From: Rapana venosa
Lineage: Eukaryota > Mollusca > Gastropoda > Neogastropoda > Muricidae
DNA: 64,000 nucleotides
Assembly (NCBI GenBank): GCA_028751875.1
Contig: CM054153.1
Coordinates: 27,007,052-27,071,051 of the forward strand
Direction: 5' to 3'
The notes below the pieces were generated by a model, which saw only the letters and a list, made by a program, of their open reading frames with translations, did not search any database and was not told the DNA's origin. The position numbers and the translations under genes were made by a program. The stretch's first letter is position 1; every line of letters starts with the position of its first letter. Below, one piece after another: positions 11,309 to 22,690 of the stretch.

Positions 11309-11426
11309 GTGTTTATTTATTTATTTATTTTATTCTTTTATATCGAGGATAATGGAATAAGCACTCATGTGTTTTTTTACATCCAGTCCCCGTGTGTATG
11401 CGGTTTTGTAAATTTTGTCATCTGTT
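11309..11426 (-). mobile_element. SINE family 1, 3' fragment (tail B)
   Basis: Minus-strand tail B: CACACGGGGACTGGATG with GAGTGCTTATTCCATTATCC and a (TTTA)n poly-tail. Truncated at the 5' side. Confidence 0.8.
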
Positions 11427-11927
11427 GACTGGGGCAGGGAGACTGAAATGAGCAGCATGGGAACAGCAGGGCCAGGACATCGTGAAAAATGAGGTTAAAA
11501 AAAAACACACACACAAAATAAGAACCTCACAATCAGCACAGAGTCACACTCCCTGTCTCCTATAATGTACAGACTTGTTACTAAAACGCTACCATTCCAG
11601 CTTTCTCTTCTTCTCACTCTTTCACAACACAAAGACTGTACATACAAAGCAAAATGAGCGATCTTTCTGTAATGGGACAAGACAGCTCTGTCTTGAGGGT
11701 AAGCCTCAACAGTCTCTTAACGATTTTATTTATCACACTCACACAAATCCCATTCTAAAATAATAATAAAAAATGACTATACCTTTACGTGCACCTACTC
11801 ACAACAAACACACTCTCACATTTGGAAAGAATCGCCGTCTAATCTTCGTTCACTCGTTTACATTTTTTCTTTTTTTACTCCTTGTCACACACAAAACACA
11901 CACTAAACGACGTGTCCATCAATGGTC

Positions 11928-12108
11928 TCCAGGTAAGGTGGACTGGTGGTCCAGGTGTATTACATGCCTCTAGAATGCCAGAAGTCACAGGTTCAATCCT
12001 CGTTTAAACCCAGACTCCACCCCCCCCCCCCCCCCTCTTACCCTACACCACGAGTGATGGTCTGGTTGCTACTCTTTCAGATGAGATTATAGTGTGAGGT
12101 TGACGGAC
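11928..12108 (+). mobile_element. tRNA-derived SINE, family 2 head and mid block
   Basis: Head GGTGGACTGGTGGTCCAGG with B box AGGTTCAATCC, interrupted by poly-C (12020-12035). The block GAGTGATGGTCTGGTTGCTA, then CTTTCAGATGAGATTATA, is shared with the better copy at 28.7 kb. Confidence 0.7.
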
Positions 12109-12392
12109 GCTATAGCCGAGTGGTTAAAACCACCCGCCTTCAATCCCATGGGCCCATGAAGTCGGTGTTCGAATTTCAGCTGCGCCTGGTGACTTAAGGG
12201 TGGGGATTCTTACAATCTCCCAGGTCAACTTCAAGTGCAGACCTGCCAGTACTTAATTCCTTTTGTGTATGTACACACGCAAAAGATCAAATATGCACAT
12301 TAAAGACCCCGTCATTCATGTCACTGTTCGGTGGGTTACGGAAGCACGAACAAACCCAGCATACATCCCTGAAGTCGGAATGCTGCTACCTT

Positions 12393-12395
<3 letters not shown>
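12109..12395 (+). mobile_element. tRNA-derived SINE, family 3 (tRNA-Leu-like head)
   Basis: Directly abuts the previous SINE. Head CTATAGCCGAGTGGTTAAAA and B box GTGTTCGAATTTC. The body has CTCCCAGGTCAACTTCAAGT, CAAATATGCACATTAAAGAC and TGTTCGGTGGGTTACGGAAG, and it ends with the CCTGAAGTCGGAATGCTGCT block of tail A. Followed by a long (GT)n. Confidence 0.75.
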
Positions 12396-12466
<71 letters not shown>

Positions 12467-12484
12467 TGTGTGTGTGTGTGTGTT
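12394..12484. repeat. (GT)n microsatellite
   Basis: About 90 bp of GT with one A interruption, at the 3' end of a SINE. The Cys-Val frames over it are artefacts. Confidence 0.97.
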
Positions 12485-12807
12485 GTTTGTGTGTGCGTGA
12501 GTGCGCGTGCAATCCCAAAATAAAAACTGGGCAAAATTTTAAAGTCTTAGATACTTAACTGAAAAGTACCAGAAATGCGGAATCTGCTTAAATACAACTC
12601 AAACTCTTTTCAAATAATCTTGTTTTCTAAAGAACGAGAATTTGCGACATAACACTGAACACTTTACCTTGGGAAAGGAACAAATATAAACCAATGAAGA
12701 TGTAAACAAAACACACTATCCTGCAGTAGTATGGTGTGTTACCATACTGAAAAACATCCTTGATGACTTTGGTTTTTGTTGTTTTCTGTTTGGTTTTTTA
12801 TTTTGTT

Positions 12808-13172
12808 CTCTGTGGTGAGATTTTGCGTATGTGGGCGTTTCTGCTCACTATTAAGGTACCTGCTTTCCGACTTCGGGGATAGTGTCTACACACAACACCA
12901 ATTTGCATACGTTAAAAATCGTCATCCGTTCCTACCGGCACACAATGGCTTACTCTTCCAAAAGGCGGGATGTTTTTCAACGTGTGCGCAAGGCGTTCAC
13001 ACGAGACCACAGTTTATAGTCTCATCCAAAGAGCTTTCTGGGGAGTCGAGGTGGTACTGATGTTACATCCAGGGGCAAGATCCCTTTGAAAGGGAGTCTC
13101 AGTGGTGGCTCGATCCCGGGCTGTCAGATCACGAGCGCAGCGCTCTAACCACTAGGCGAACTCACTCCCAGA
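12808..13172 (-). mobile_element. SINE family 1, near full length (tail A), minus strand
   Basis: On the minus strand: head TAGTGGTTAGAGCGCTGCGC, central GATGAGACTATAAACTG, and tail CCCCGAAGTCGG... to CATACGCAAAATCTCACC. Moderately diverged. Confidence 0.83.
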
Positions 13173-13427
13173 CGACACATGAAAATACCAAAACAGTTAT
13201 GATTAATCCAGCTTCGAGATGGCACTACTTTTTGAGACCCCCCCCCCCCCCTTCCCCGCGGGTTTGCATACATCGATGTCCAGCTATAAAACCTTCACTG
13301 ACAGACTTAGGCTTGGTTGGACGGAGAGGGGTAAATTCCTTTACTTCCGTAGTAGGGGCAAAGTTCCTAAGCCCCTTAGAGAGTTAAGATATGGGGAGGG
13401 GATGGGGGAGGGTGCTGTATCTATTTT

Positions 13428-13428
13428 T

Positions 13429-13470
<42 letters not shown>
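13428..13470. repeat. (ATC)n trinucleotide microsatellite
   Basis: About 14 ATC units after a G-rich stretch. Confidence 0.95.
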
Positions 13471-13471
<1 letters not shown>

Positions 13472-13912
13472 GTACTATTGTTATTTCTGTATAGATTTCT
13501 ATGCGGTGTCTATTTTTGATATTTCAAATCTTGATATTTACCGCACTTGTAGCAACGTAAACGAATTGTTACCTTTCTCCTCTCCTCCTTTCGAATCCTT
13601 TTCCTTCCTACAAGTTCTGGAGGTATTTCTGGGAAGCGTGTTAAAGAGCTATATTTCTTCTCCTGTGGACCGTGTTGGCTTCTTTCCCTCTATAGTTTCA
13701 TGGAAGAATGCTTAGCACAACAACTGGATCTTGTTGCGCGGACACACCAACTAGGTAGTATCAACAGATCTTCGTGTAGACCACTATGCTGTTCGGTGGC
13801 TAGGTTCATGGGGGATATGCTCAGAATATCCCATGTTTATTGCCTCTACTGCAATAAAACCCTTGTTTCCAATACCTGAATTATTTCTAGATCCTCAGTC
13901 AAATCTATACTT

Positions 13913-13942
13913 CGCGGGGGGAGGGGGGGGGGGGGGGGGGGC
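13913..13942. repeat. Poly-G run
   Basis: Nearly pure G run directly in front of a SINE head. Confidence 0.95.
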
Positions 13943-14362
13943 GGGGGCGGAGTAGCCTAGTGGTTTGAGCGTCGCCCTCGTTATCTGACGGCCCGGGATC
14001 GATCCACCACTGAGGTGCCGGTTTAAGGGAATTTTACCCAGGAGTTAACATCAGTACTGACTACACTCCCCCCAAAGTCCTTCGGATAAGGCTATAAAGC
14101 GCGGCCCCATGTGCGAAATCGCGCAGAGTATCTTACACACACGTTAAAAACCCGGTTCGCTCTTTGGAAGAGTAAGCCATTTCGTGCTGGTAGGAACGGA
14201 TGAGAATTTTTTTTAAATCCCATGCCCACAGGTGTCGTGTTTAGACACTATCCCCGAAGTGGGAATATGGCTACCTTAATGGTGTGTAAAAGAAAAAGAT
14301 CGCATACGCAAAATCTCACCATTGGTGAACCTCGGAGCTCTAAGCGAGGAACGAAAAAAAGA
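13942..14362 (+). mobile_element. SINE family 1, near full length (tail A)
   Basis: Head AGTAGCCTAGTGGTTTGAGC with B-box remnant GGGATCGATCC, central TTCGGATAAGGCTATAAAGC, and tail ACTATCCCCGAAGTGGGAAT to TCTCACCATTGGTGAACCTC. It ends in an A-rich stretch. Confidence 0.85.
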
Positions 14363-15100
14363 AAGCTTTACATGCATAGGAAGATCGAATGTACAGTTCA
14401 CAGTGTCAACCATAATTACGTTCTTGTCTTTCGAAAGAGGTTCGGGTTTTGTTTGTTCGGTTGTTGTTGTTTTGGCATTAGCATTAATTAAAATCCCGAT
14501 GATTTCCAAGGCCGTTACAGCAGGATCAAGGCTTTTAGAGGATTAGATTAGAACGAGTCAATACACACATTAGTTGTCTCCCAAACAAAAGCACAGTCAC
14601 TGAGCCTCTCCAATACTTAAATCTGCCATCCTGCAAAGAACACAGCTAGTGAAGAATTACTATAAGCATTTCCAAAAAGCATCATATTAAACACTGATAA
14701 CTCTGTCACGGCACTGTTAAGGACAGTTAATAACAGTGACTAACAAGGCAAGCTAAATGTTCTGCAGATGGCATGCCTGCGACTAGATAAAACATCCGTT
14801 GACCAACAACGATCAGCATTCACAATGTGTACAGACACAGCAAAAAGAGTGCTTTTTCACTTGACGGTGATGGTGCTGCATTCCAGGAAAAACAGTGTAA
14901 CAGGATAGTCTTAAACGTAAGAACTGGCAAGGAATTTTGCAGTTAACAGCTTGGCATGTTTTAACGATAGTTAGAATGTGGCTCTAAATAGGTCAGCATC
15001 ATATTTTCTAAAATCACACATGGGGTCAGTCAAATTCAGAAGAAGCAAGCAAGTGAGCAAGGACCGTTTATTCTCTCTGTCTCTCTCTCAAACACACTGC
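14363..15100. other. Intronic sequence, no gene seen
   Basis: No repeats or splice-bounded frames recognised until the (CA)n tract. Confidence 0.45.
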
Positions 15101-15107
15101 CCCCCTA

Positions 15108-15111
15108 CACA

Positions 15112-15184
<73 letters not shown>

Positions 15185-15185
15185 C
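15108..15185. repeat. (CA)n microsatellite
   Basis: About 70 bp of CA dinucleotides. Confidence 0.97.
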
Positions 15186-15189
15186 ACAC

Positions 15190-16095
15190 TGTGCTGTGAG
15201 ATCTGCATTTGCCAGGCTGACGACAGAAATTATGCTTTTTTTTAAAAGGAGGAAAATACGGAAAAACAAGAGGGAATGATATACGAAAAATCAGGTATGA
15301 AAACTTGCACAGGAGAGGCTGACACATCATGCACTATGACGGCACATTGCTCGCTATCCACCTCAACCGGGTTTGAAGAATGTAAATACTCACGGCGGGC
15401 CGTTGGACCTGACCATTCAGAAACAATGAAAACAGCATATTGGTTGAACCTAGACGACATCAATACTAGTGAGGCACATAAAACGAAAGAAAACTGACAT
15501 AAAAAAGAAGGGTCAAAGCAGCATCAGCTGCAGTACCTATCACTGTGCCAGAAGAAATCACTTGGAATAATTTCTGAACAGTATGCTGCTGCAAGACATG
15601 TGACATGATTAACTGAATCAGCAGCAGCAGAAGCCTAAACAGCCATGATAAGGCCCCCCTAATCAGCAGCATGTTTGGACTGCAGACCCACAACTACACA
15701 CCATGCATCCAGCCCAGTATCAAATCATGACAATGGACGGGCGAACAAAAGCAGCACGAAGGAGTAAGTTGTTAATGAACAGGAGCAACATATCGACAGG
15801 AACAAAAAACACACCAAAATAACGCATACGAACAGAGCTGTCATATGGAAACTTCTTTTGAAAAGCATGTGGTGGTGTGGTTTTTTTTTAAAATAGGAAA
15901 TTAGACACATAGTATAACCAGCTACAGCGCTAAGTACAGAGTCACTGACATGGCACAGAACTCTCCGCAACTGAAGCATGGCGAAACAAGGAAATGTTGG
16001 TAGGCATCCTACTATAGTCATGCTCATAAAAATACTATTGCATTGCATAATACTGGTCTGTATTGCACCCAATGTTAGTCACTTTATTTTTCAGT
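15190..16095. other. Intronic sequence, no gene seen
   Basis: No family recognised. Short open frames on both strands lack splice context or domain similarity. Confidence 0.45.
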
Positions 16096-16099
16096 CCCT

Positions 16100-16205
16100 C
16101 GGCTAAAGCTCCAAGATTCTCCAATTGTGAAATTTTTGAGTGAGCAACCGTTTTTTCCTCCCCATTAAGGTAGCCACGTTCCGACTTCGAGAATACAGTT
16201 GGGAA
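16100..16205 (-). mobile_element. SINE family 1, 3' fragment (tail A), minus strand
   Basis: Minus strand carries AAGTCGGAACGTGGCTACCT followed by decayed tail A ending near GGAGCTTTAGCCGAGG. Confidence 0.65.
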
Positions 16206-16319
16206 ATGAACACATTATTTTGCCGGGACAGTCTGAAGGTACTTTTCTGCTCTTTCCGATTTTCAACTGTCGTGGTTTTCTGTTTTAATTTTCGACGTGC
16301 ACATGTCCGTAAACACACG

Positions 16320-16482
16320 TACACGGCTCCGACTGGTTTAGAGTCTCCTCCAAAAGACTAGACATTTAGTTCCATTTTCCAGATAAACTGACGAAAAAGG
16401 GTAAGGTTGGGAATCAAACCCAGAACCTCATGGTTTACTTGTTAGGCATGTGAATGTCTAAACCTTTCTGCCACTTTCCTTT
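16320..16482 (-). mobile_element. SINE fragment with second tRNA-like head (H2), minus strand
   Basis: Minus strand reads GTGGCAGAAAGGTTTAGAC, then AACAAGTAAACCATGAGGTT, then B box GGGTTTGATTCCC. The same head occurs intact at 26.3 kb. The region below 16370 keeps a diverged central block. Confidence 0.65.
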
Positions 16483-16639
16483 TTGTTATTGTATGATTTA
16501 TTTCGCTGCATGAAATTTGAGCTGCTTTCTTTGGAGACAGTCATGACTTAATGCAATACCACTTACACACAAAAAAAACACTCACAAGAATGGCTTTTTG
16601 ACAGAATGTCACACTGGGCAACTGTCTTGCCGCAGGTTA

Positions 16640-16835
16640 TTTCACGTGTGCTAAATATATGTTGCACACAGGACCACCTCAGTTTATCGTTTCATCAGAA
16701 AGACAAGCACCCATATCACTATTCATGGTCCAGAGGATAGGGGAGGTGAGAGGGGAGGGGGGGGGGGGGGCAATCCGACTATAGACGACAACTGAACCAG
16801 CCACCTCTCGCTTCCTGGTCGTGTGTTTTTACAGA
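16640..16835 (-). mobile_element. SINE family 2, diverged fragment, minus strand
   Basis: Minus strand carries TCTTTCTGATGAAACGATAA, GTGTGCAACATATATTTAGC and CACGTGAAATAACC, matching the family-2 central block, plus a poly-C (16756-16770) at the same relative position as in the copy at 11.93 kb. Confidence 0.6.
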
Positions 16836-16844
16836 AGACCATCG

Positions 16845-18030
16845 CCTCACCTGGACACAGCCAGCTTCCTGAGTATAAACTGCATCACTCTGACATGGTA
16901 CAGCAACAACAACATATAATAAACAAACAAACAAACAAAAAAAAGACCATGAATCCTCCCGGATATAGTCAGCTTTTTAAGTATAAGCTGCATCACTCTG
17001 ACATGGTACAGCAACAACAACATATAATAAACAAACAAAAAAAGACCATGAATCTTCCCGGATATAGTCAGCTTTCTGGGTATAAACTGCATCACCTGAC
17101 ATGGTACAGCAACAACAACATATAATAAACAAACAAACAAACAAAAAAAGACCATGAATCCTCCCGGATATAGTCAGCTTTCTGAGTATAAACTGCATCA
17201 CTCTGACATGGTACAGCAACAACAACATATAATAAACAAAACAAACAAACAAAAAAAAGACCATGAATCCTCCCGGATATAGTCAGCTTCCTGAGTATAA
17301 ACTGCATCACTCTGACATGGTACAGCAACAACAACATATAATAAACAAACAAACAAACAAACAAAAAAAAGACCATGAATCCTCCCGGATATAGTCAGCT
17401 TTTTAAGTATAAGCTGCATCACTCTGACATGGTACAGCAACAACAACATATAATAAACAAACAAAAAAAGACCATGAATCTTCCCGGATATAGTCAGCTT
17501 TCTGGGTATAAACTGCATCACCTGACATGGTACAGCAACAACAACATATAATAAACAAACAAACAAACAAAAAAAGACCATGAATCCTCCCGGATATAGT
17601 CAGCTTTCTGGGTATAAGCTGCATCAGTATGACATGGTGCAACAACCACATAGAATAAAAAAAGTTTGTTAAAGACCATTGCCCCACCTGGATACAGTCA
17701 GCTTCCCGGGTATAAACTACATTAGTCTGACAACATAGAATAAACAAAAAAAGGACCATCGCGCCATATGGATACAGTCAGATTCCTGGGTATAAACTGC
17801 ATCAGTCTGACATGGTACAGAAACACCAACAACATATAATTAAAAAAGAAATGCCATGGATCCACCCAGGTATAGTCGGCTTCCTGGCTGTAAACTGCAT
17901 CTGTCTGCCTTGGTACGGCAACAACACATAATAAATAAAAAAGACAGTCGATCTGCTTGGATTTAGTCAGCTTTCCTGGCTATAAACTGCACCAGTCTGA
18001 CATGTACAGCAGCAACACAAAATAAACAAA
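16845..18030 (+). repeat. Minisatellite, about 90-115-bp monomers, about 12 copies, with higher-order repeat
   Basis: The monomer reads GGATATAGTCAGCTTTCTGA, GTATAAACTGCATCACTCTG, ACATGGTACAGCAACAACAA, CATATAATAAACAAAC and a variable (AAAC)n spacer, then AAAGACCATGAATCCTCCC. Copies start near 16845, 16945, 17043, 17147, 17260, 17370, 17467, 17576, 17670, 17755, 17853 and 17943. A block of about 240 bp at 16940-17183 recurs essentially unchanged 426 bp later (17366-17609), so part of the array expanded as a four-monomer unit. Copies right of about 17640 are progressively diverged, as expected at an array edge. Confidence 0.95.
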
Positions 18031-19150
18031 GCATGAGATACGCACTCATAACAAAACGAACCATGTTTCATGTATTCAGTACCAACAAAAAGAATACTTT
18101 TCCATTTACCACAAAACAAGTTTTTTTTCTTCTAATTTACAGAACAGTACTCTACAGATCCAGCCTTCAGTTCAAGGATTACTTGAGAACAAACAACAAA
18201 ACCACTCATTCCTAAAGCTATACCTTGCTTTTACTACCAGGAAACAAATACTGAGCACAGAAATCAGATACAAGCGTACCAACACACACACACACACACA
18301 CAAAAGATACAAGCGTACATTTCCACTTTGAATACAAACACAGACAGTGCTATTCACTGCTCACAACACTGTACAGGAAGGCTATAGACAACGGGGAAAA
18401 CAGAAGTAAACTGTTCAACCTGACGGTAAGCAGCTGAGGATCCAGAGGCGCGAGAGTGCTGGAACTCCTGCGCAATTCAATGCATGGCGAGCTCTTGTAT
18501 GGTGGTATCAGTATAAATGTCAAGTAACCCTCGCATGCAAGGCTCCGATCTTTAATACTGAATGTTCTACGTACTTGAAATGCAATACCCAGAGGAAAGT
18601 TATCAACCTATAAATAGCGGTGGGAAAAAGCCAAACAAACCCGCTAGAATAGGCAAAATAGCTGTTGTGGCCAAAGTACTGATCACCAACAGTACACAGG
18701 TTAAAACTACCAATCCGCAAAATATAACGAATGGTTAAGACGTGATATTTCAGATTTAACACAAAAAAGTACTTGTAAAGCTGAAATTCTGATCAGAAGA
18801 AAATTCAGAGACTTCTTGCAGGATTATGAAGGACACTGTTGGTGAAAGGCTGGTGAGAATTTAGTATTTTCCTGTTGTGTAATGGTTGTGTGTTTGTGCG
18901 TTGCGATTATGTGAGGCTGGAATGTAAATCTACTGTTGCATAATTATACTTTGTACCTCATTGAGAGGTTATCAGAGGCAAAAAGAGGGACCATAAAGCC
19001 CCTCAACAAAATGACGAATCAATATGATTCAAAACCGCGTGATAACTGAATGTTCACTCAAAAAAACATAATTCAAAAGAATGCTTTGAATTTAAAATGC
19101 CTCACAGGTTCTTTACAAATAACTAGTGTGCTTAGAGAGTTATAAACATG
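18031..19150. other. Intronic sequence, no gene seen
   Basis: Contains a short CA tract (18283-18302). No coding segment or recognised repeat. Confidence 0.45.
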
Positions 19151-19174
19151 TAAAACAAACACACACACACACAC

Positions 19175-21101
19175 TTTCTTCTTCTTCTTCCTTATAGCTC
19201 CTAGCGGAGCATAGGGCCCCAACAGCGTCCCTCCACCTTCTCCTGTCTCTGGCAAGGGTCTTGGCCTCTTCCCATGTCAGGCTGGAGTCTCTCAGCTCAC
19301 TATGCAGGCTTCTCCTCCAGGTCTGTTTTGGGGCGCCGCGCCCTCTCTTCCTTTTCCCCTGCGGGTTCCACTCGAGCGCTTGTCTGGTGATGTTGCAAGG
19401 CTCCTTCCGTAGGGTGTGGCCGACCCAACGCCACTTTCGCCGCCTTACTTGGACTTCCATAGGCTGTTGGTTCGCCCTCATCCACAGGTCGGTACTTGGC
19501 ACTCTGTCGAACCATCTGAGATGAAGGATCTGCCGGAGACATCCGTTGATGAAGGTCTGGATCTTGGAGGAGCTGGTGTTGATGACCCGCCAAGTTTCTG
19601 ACCCGTAGAGAAGCACAGACTTCACGCTGGAGTTGAAGATTCTGATCTTGGTGGTTGTGGAGATCGCATTTGTTCTCCATACGGGTTTCAAGATGGCAAA
19701 TGCTTGGCGTGCTTTCTTTATTCTTGCCTTGATGTCTTCGTCTGTGCCTCCTGTCTGGCTGATCTTACTGCCCAGGTACACAAATTCACTGACATCCTCT
19801 ACTGCTTTCCCAGAGATGGTGACAGGAGCCTCTTGCTGGTAGTTGGTACGCAGTAGCTTGGTCTTCTCTTGACTGATCCTGAGGCCAACACGTCTAGCTG
19901 TGGTATCTAGGGCAGTGACTTTGCTTTGGATGTGCTGCAGGCGGTGGGATAGCAGAGCCAGGTCATCAGCAAAATCGAGATCTTCCAGCTTTGTCATGAG
20001 GGTCCATTGGATACCTTTCCTGGAACTTGCGTAGGCCGTCCTTGTCACCCAGTCCAGCACCACAAGGAAGAGGAGTGGAGACAACAAGCAGCCCTGTCTG
20101 ACGCCGGAAGAGATCCCGAAGCTGTCGGAGAGTCTTCCACCATGGATGACCTGGCAGGAGAATCCTTCGTAAAGTTGTCTTATGATGTTGACAAACTCTG
20201 GTGGCACACCATAGTGGAGAAGGATGTTCCAGATTGCTTGTCTGTCCACGCTGTCAAAAGCCTTCTTAAAATCGATGAAGCAGGCGTAGAGAGGTGACTG
20301 CCATTCTATGGACTGTTCCACGTTGATTCTGAGGGTCGCAATCTGGTCGGTACAGGAACGTTCTTTTCTGAAGCCTGCCTGTTCATCTCGAAGAGTCTTG
20401 TCGAGAGCATCTTTCATTCGTTCCAGGATGACTCTTGTGAGGACTTTGCTGGGGATGGACAACAGGGTGATACCTCGCCACTTTCCGCACTGGGAGAGGT
20501 CGCCGTGCTTGGGGAGCTTCACAAGCAGGCCCTTCTTCCATTCTGCTGGCACCTCCCCAGTTGTCCAGATCAGGTTGAGCAAGTGGTGTAACTCGTTAAC
20601 GATGTCACTACCCCCTTCCTTCAAGGCTTCTGCCGGAATGTTGTCAATGCCAGCAGCCTTGCCGTTCTTCAAGCTGCTGATGGCCTTTCGGATCTCTGTC
20701 TTGGTGATCTCTCCAATGTTGATGTCGAGAGGGTCCCCTGGCTCCAGCTGAGGTCGTTCCTCTGGGGCTGGTCGATTCAATACCTCCTGAAAATGCTCTT
20801 TCCATCTTGTTAGCTGGTCTTCAATAGAGGTGAGAAGCTTCCCTTCCTTGTCTCTGACAGGTCTGTTTGGGTTGCTGCGACGCCCGCTAAGAAGTCTGGT
20901 GGTGGCATACAGGGTCTTGAGGTCTCCTTTGCCAGCAGCCTCTTCTGCCTCATCTGCGATGGCATTGATGCGAGCTCGTTTGTCTGCTCGTAGCTCATTC
21001 TTGGCTTCTTTGGCAAGTATGGAGTACTTGGCTGTTGCTCGCCGCTTCTGTTGGCGGGTCGTAGCTCGGTTCAGCTCTTCACACACTTTCTGCTGTTTCA
21101 T
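19175..21101 (-). mobile_element. RTE-type non-LTR retrotransposon, 5'-truncated, with intact reverse-transcriptase ORF
   Basis: A 653-codon frame (21101 to 19140, ending in repeat) encodes a complete reverse-transcriptase region. A linker comes first (LTRWKEHFQEVLNRPAPEE), then KNGKAAGIDNIPAEALKEGG, DEQAGFRKERSCTDQIATLR, FIDFKKAFDSVDRQAIWN, ISSGVRQGCLLSPLLF and the catalytic DFADDLALLSH. The C-terminus has LLYGSETW, WRWVGHTLRKEPCNITRQAL, EWNPQGKRKRGRGAPKQTWR and LARDRRRWRDAVGALCSARS, the arrangement of RTE-clade proteins. The apurinic endonuclease domain that should precede it is absent, so the copy is 5'-truncated near 21110. The 3' end runs straight into (AAG)n then (GT)n, fitting the short simple-repeat tails of RTE elements. 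No disrupting stop is seen, so it is a recent insertion. It sits in the 27-kb NCX intron, in the same orientation as the gene. I found no convincing target duplication. Confidence 0.93.
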
Positions 21102-21104
21102 AAT

Positions 21105-21665
21105 TTTATTTTTGTTTTATTCAAGGGACAATGTGAGACAAACAAGGCTGATCCAGAGACAGCTACTTTCCCTAGGTATACATTTTTGGGATGAAAAGGT
21201 CGAAGATAAAAAATAAATAAGCGAACTGCGAAATAAAAGGCCTAAGATCACAGATAATTTGTCTCAACTCTATACTTCCTTAAGCAAAAATATTTTTAAT
21301 ACGTTTTCCGCGTGAATCCTTGCGAGTTCGTATATTCTTTTTTTTTTAATTTATGCTGTTGCTGTTAAAAGATCAGGGCTGTACTACTACAGCGCGCATT
21401 TCTTCACATGACAGCAGCCCTTCCTCACAGATGGGATTTTATGGTTCGGCTGATGTGCATGTCTAAACTGTTCTTTTCTCTCTTTTTTGTGTCTCTCGCT
21501 GTATCTGAGAGAAAGGTGGTAAGGAGATGCATGCAAAGCATGTCTGCCTCTCATGACTGACGTCTCTCCCACGAGGGGTCACACTGCTTGCTTGCAGGCT
21601 GCAAACACGTATATACAAGCTCAGTGCAGACAAAAACACACACGTGCACACCCACACGCACACGG

Positions 21666-21718
<53 letters not shown>

Positions 21719-22025
21719 AGGGCAGACAGACTGAGAGACTAACAGACAGACAGATAGATGAGAGGTATGAAGGCAGGTGGAAAAGGCAAAGAATACCATA
21801 CCTGGCCCGAGCGACGTGCTGTGGATCTTTTAAACTCTGTGTCGACTTCCTTCGTTGTGATGTTTCCGATATACACCTTTCGCTGTGTAGAGTGAAAAAC
21901 GAGAAGAAAAAAACATGAAAAACGAGAAGAAAAAAACAAACAAACCGGGATTACTGCACAGCGTAACACCAAATTCAAATGTATATGTATGAAAGACGGC
22001 ATACACACGCATAAATAAAAAAATA
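21105..22025. other. Intronic sequence with (GA)n tract
   Basis: Holds a (GA)n microsatellite at 21668-21712 and a GACA-rich flank. No gene recognised. Confidence 0.5.
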
Positions 22026-22102
22026 AAAATTCATCTGAGTGCTTCTATTTGTTGCTTTACAAGATTCAGTGCTATATAAATTCCATACATTATTATTATT
22101 AA
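22026..22102 (+). mobile_element. SINE/LINE tail fragment
   Basis: Only the tail block TTGTTGCTTTACAAGATTCA, GTGCTATATAAATTCCATAC and (ATT)n, shared with 26.65 and 29.05 kb. Confidence 0.7.
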
Positions 22103-22104
22103 AG

Positions 22105-22690
22105 AAAACTCTCTCTCGCTCTCACACACACATACACACACACGCACGCTCGCACAATGTCCGTATTCACAATCAAGCATGCATATATCAATGCATCTAT
22201 TGTTAGAAATCTCACCCCATGAGTTTTTCTTGATGATTTACAAAACCAAAGTTTGTTTTTCTTCTAATGAGATGGGTTTTTTTTTAAAGTGTTACTGTAC
22301 AGAAATGTATATGTACGTACACTTATTGTATGCATATACATGCATACATTCATATCCACATTCATATGTATACATGAATTTGCGCTGCATGCATGCATAC
22401 ACACATAAATGCATGCATGCGTCCCACACACACACTTGTGCACGCGCGTGCGCGCGCGCGCACACACACACACACACGCACGCATGCACGCGCGCGCCTG
22501 CATACATTCCTTCAATGCAACTAATCATATATTATGCAAGCATCAATGCATGGATGCCTGTATAATAATAGCATACATATATATGTACATAGATACGTAC
22601 ACACAAGCGTCCATGCAAACATGCAATCACATATGCACAAATACAAATGCATACACACACACAACATGATACAACACAACATACATGACG
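22105..22690. repeat. Low-complexity CA / TGCA / CATA region
   Basis: A long stretch of alternating CA, GCATGCATG, CGCG and TACATA motifs, clearly of microsatellite origin. Confidence 0.8.

Noticed and set aside
12263..12534. Cys-Val and Thr-His open frames
   Set aside because: They are translations of (GT)n/(CA)n tracts; likewise at 5.4, 7.6, 8.5, 15.1, 37.0, 41.4, 57.6, 60.7 and 63.8 kb.
16823..17759. Hydrophobic minus-strand proteins (repeated VVVAVPCQ...)
   Set aside because: Frames through the roughly 100-bp minisatellite. They recur in several phases and mirror the repeat, not a gene.
16845..18030. CRISPR array
   Set aside because: Monomers are about 100 bp and nearly identical throughout, with no unique spacers; the genome is eukaryotic.
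19261..21216. Several plus-strand ORFs of 60-147 codons
   Set aside because: Antisense shadows of the intact RTE reverse-transcriptase ORF.
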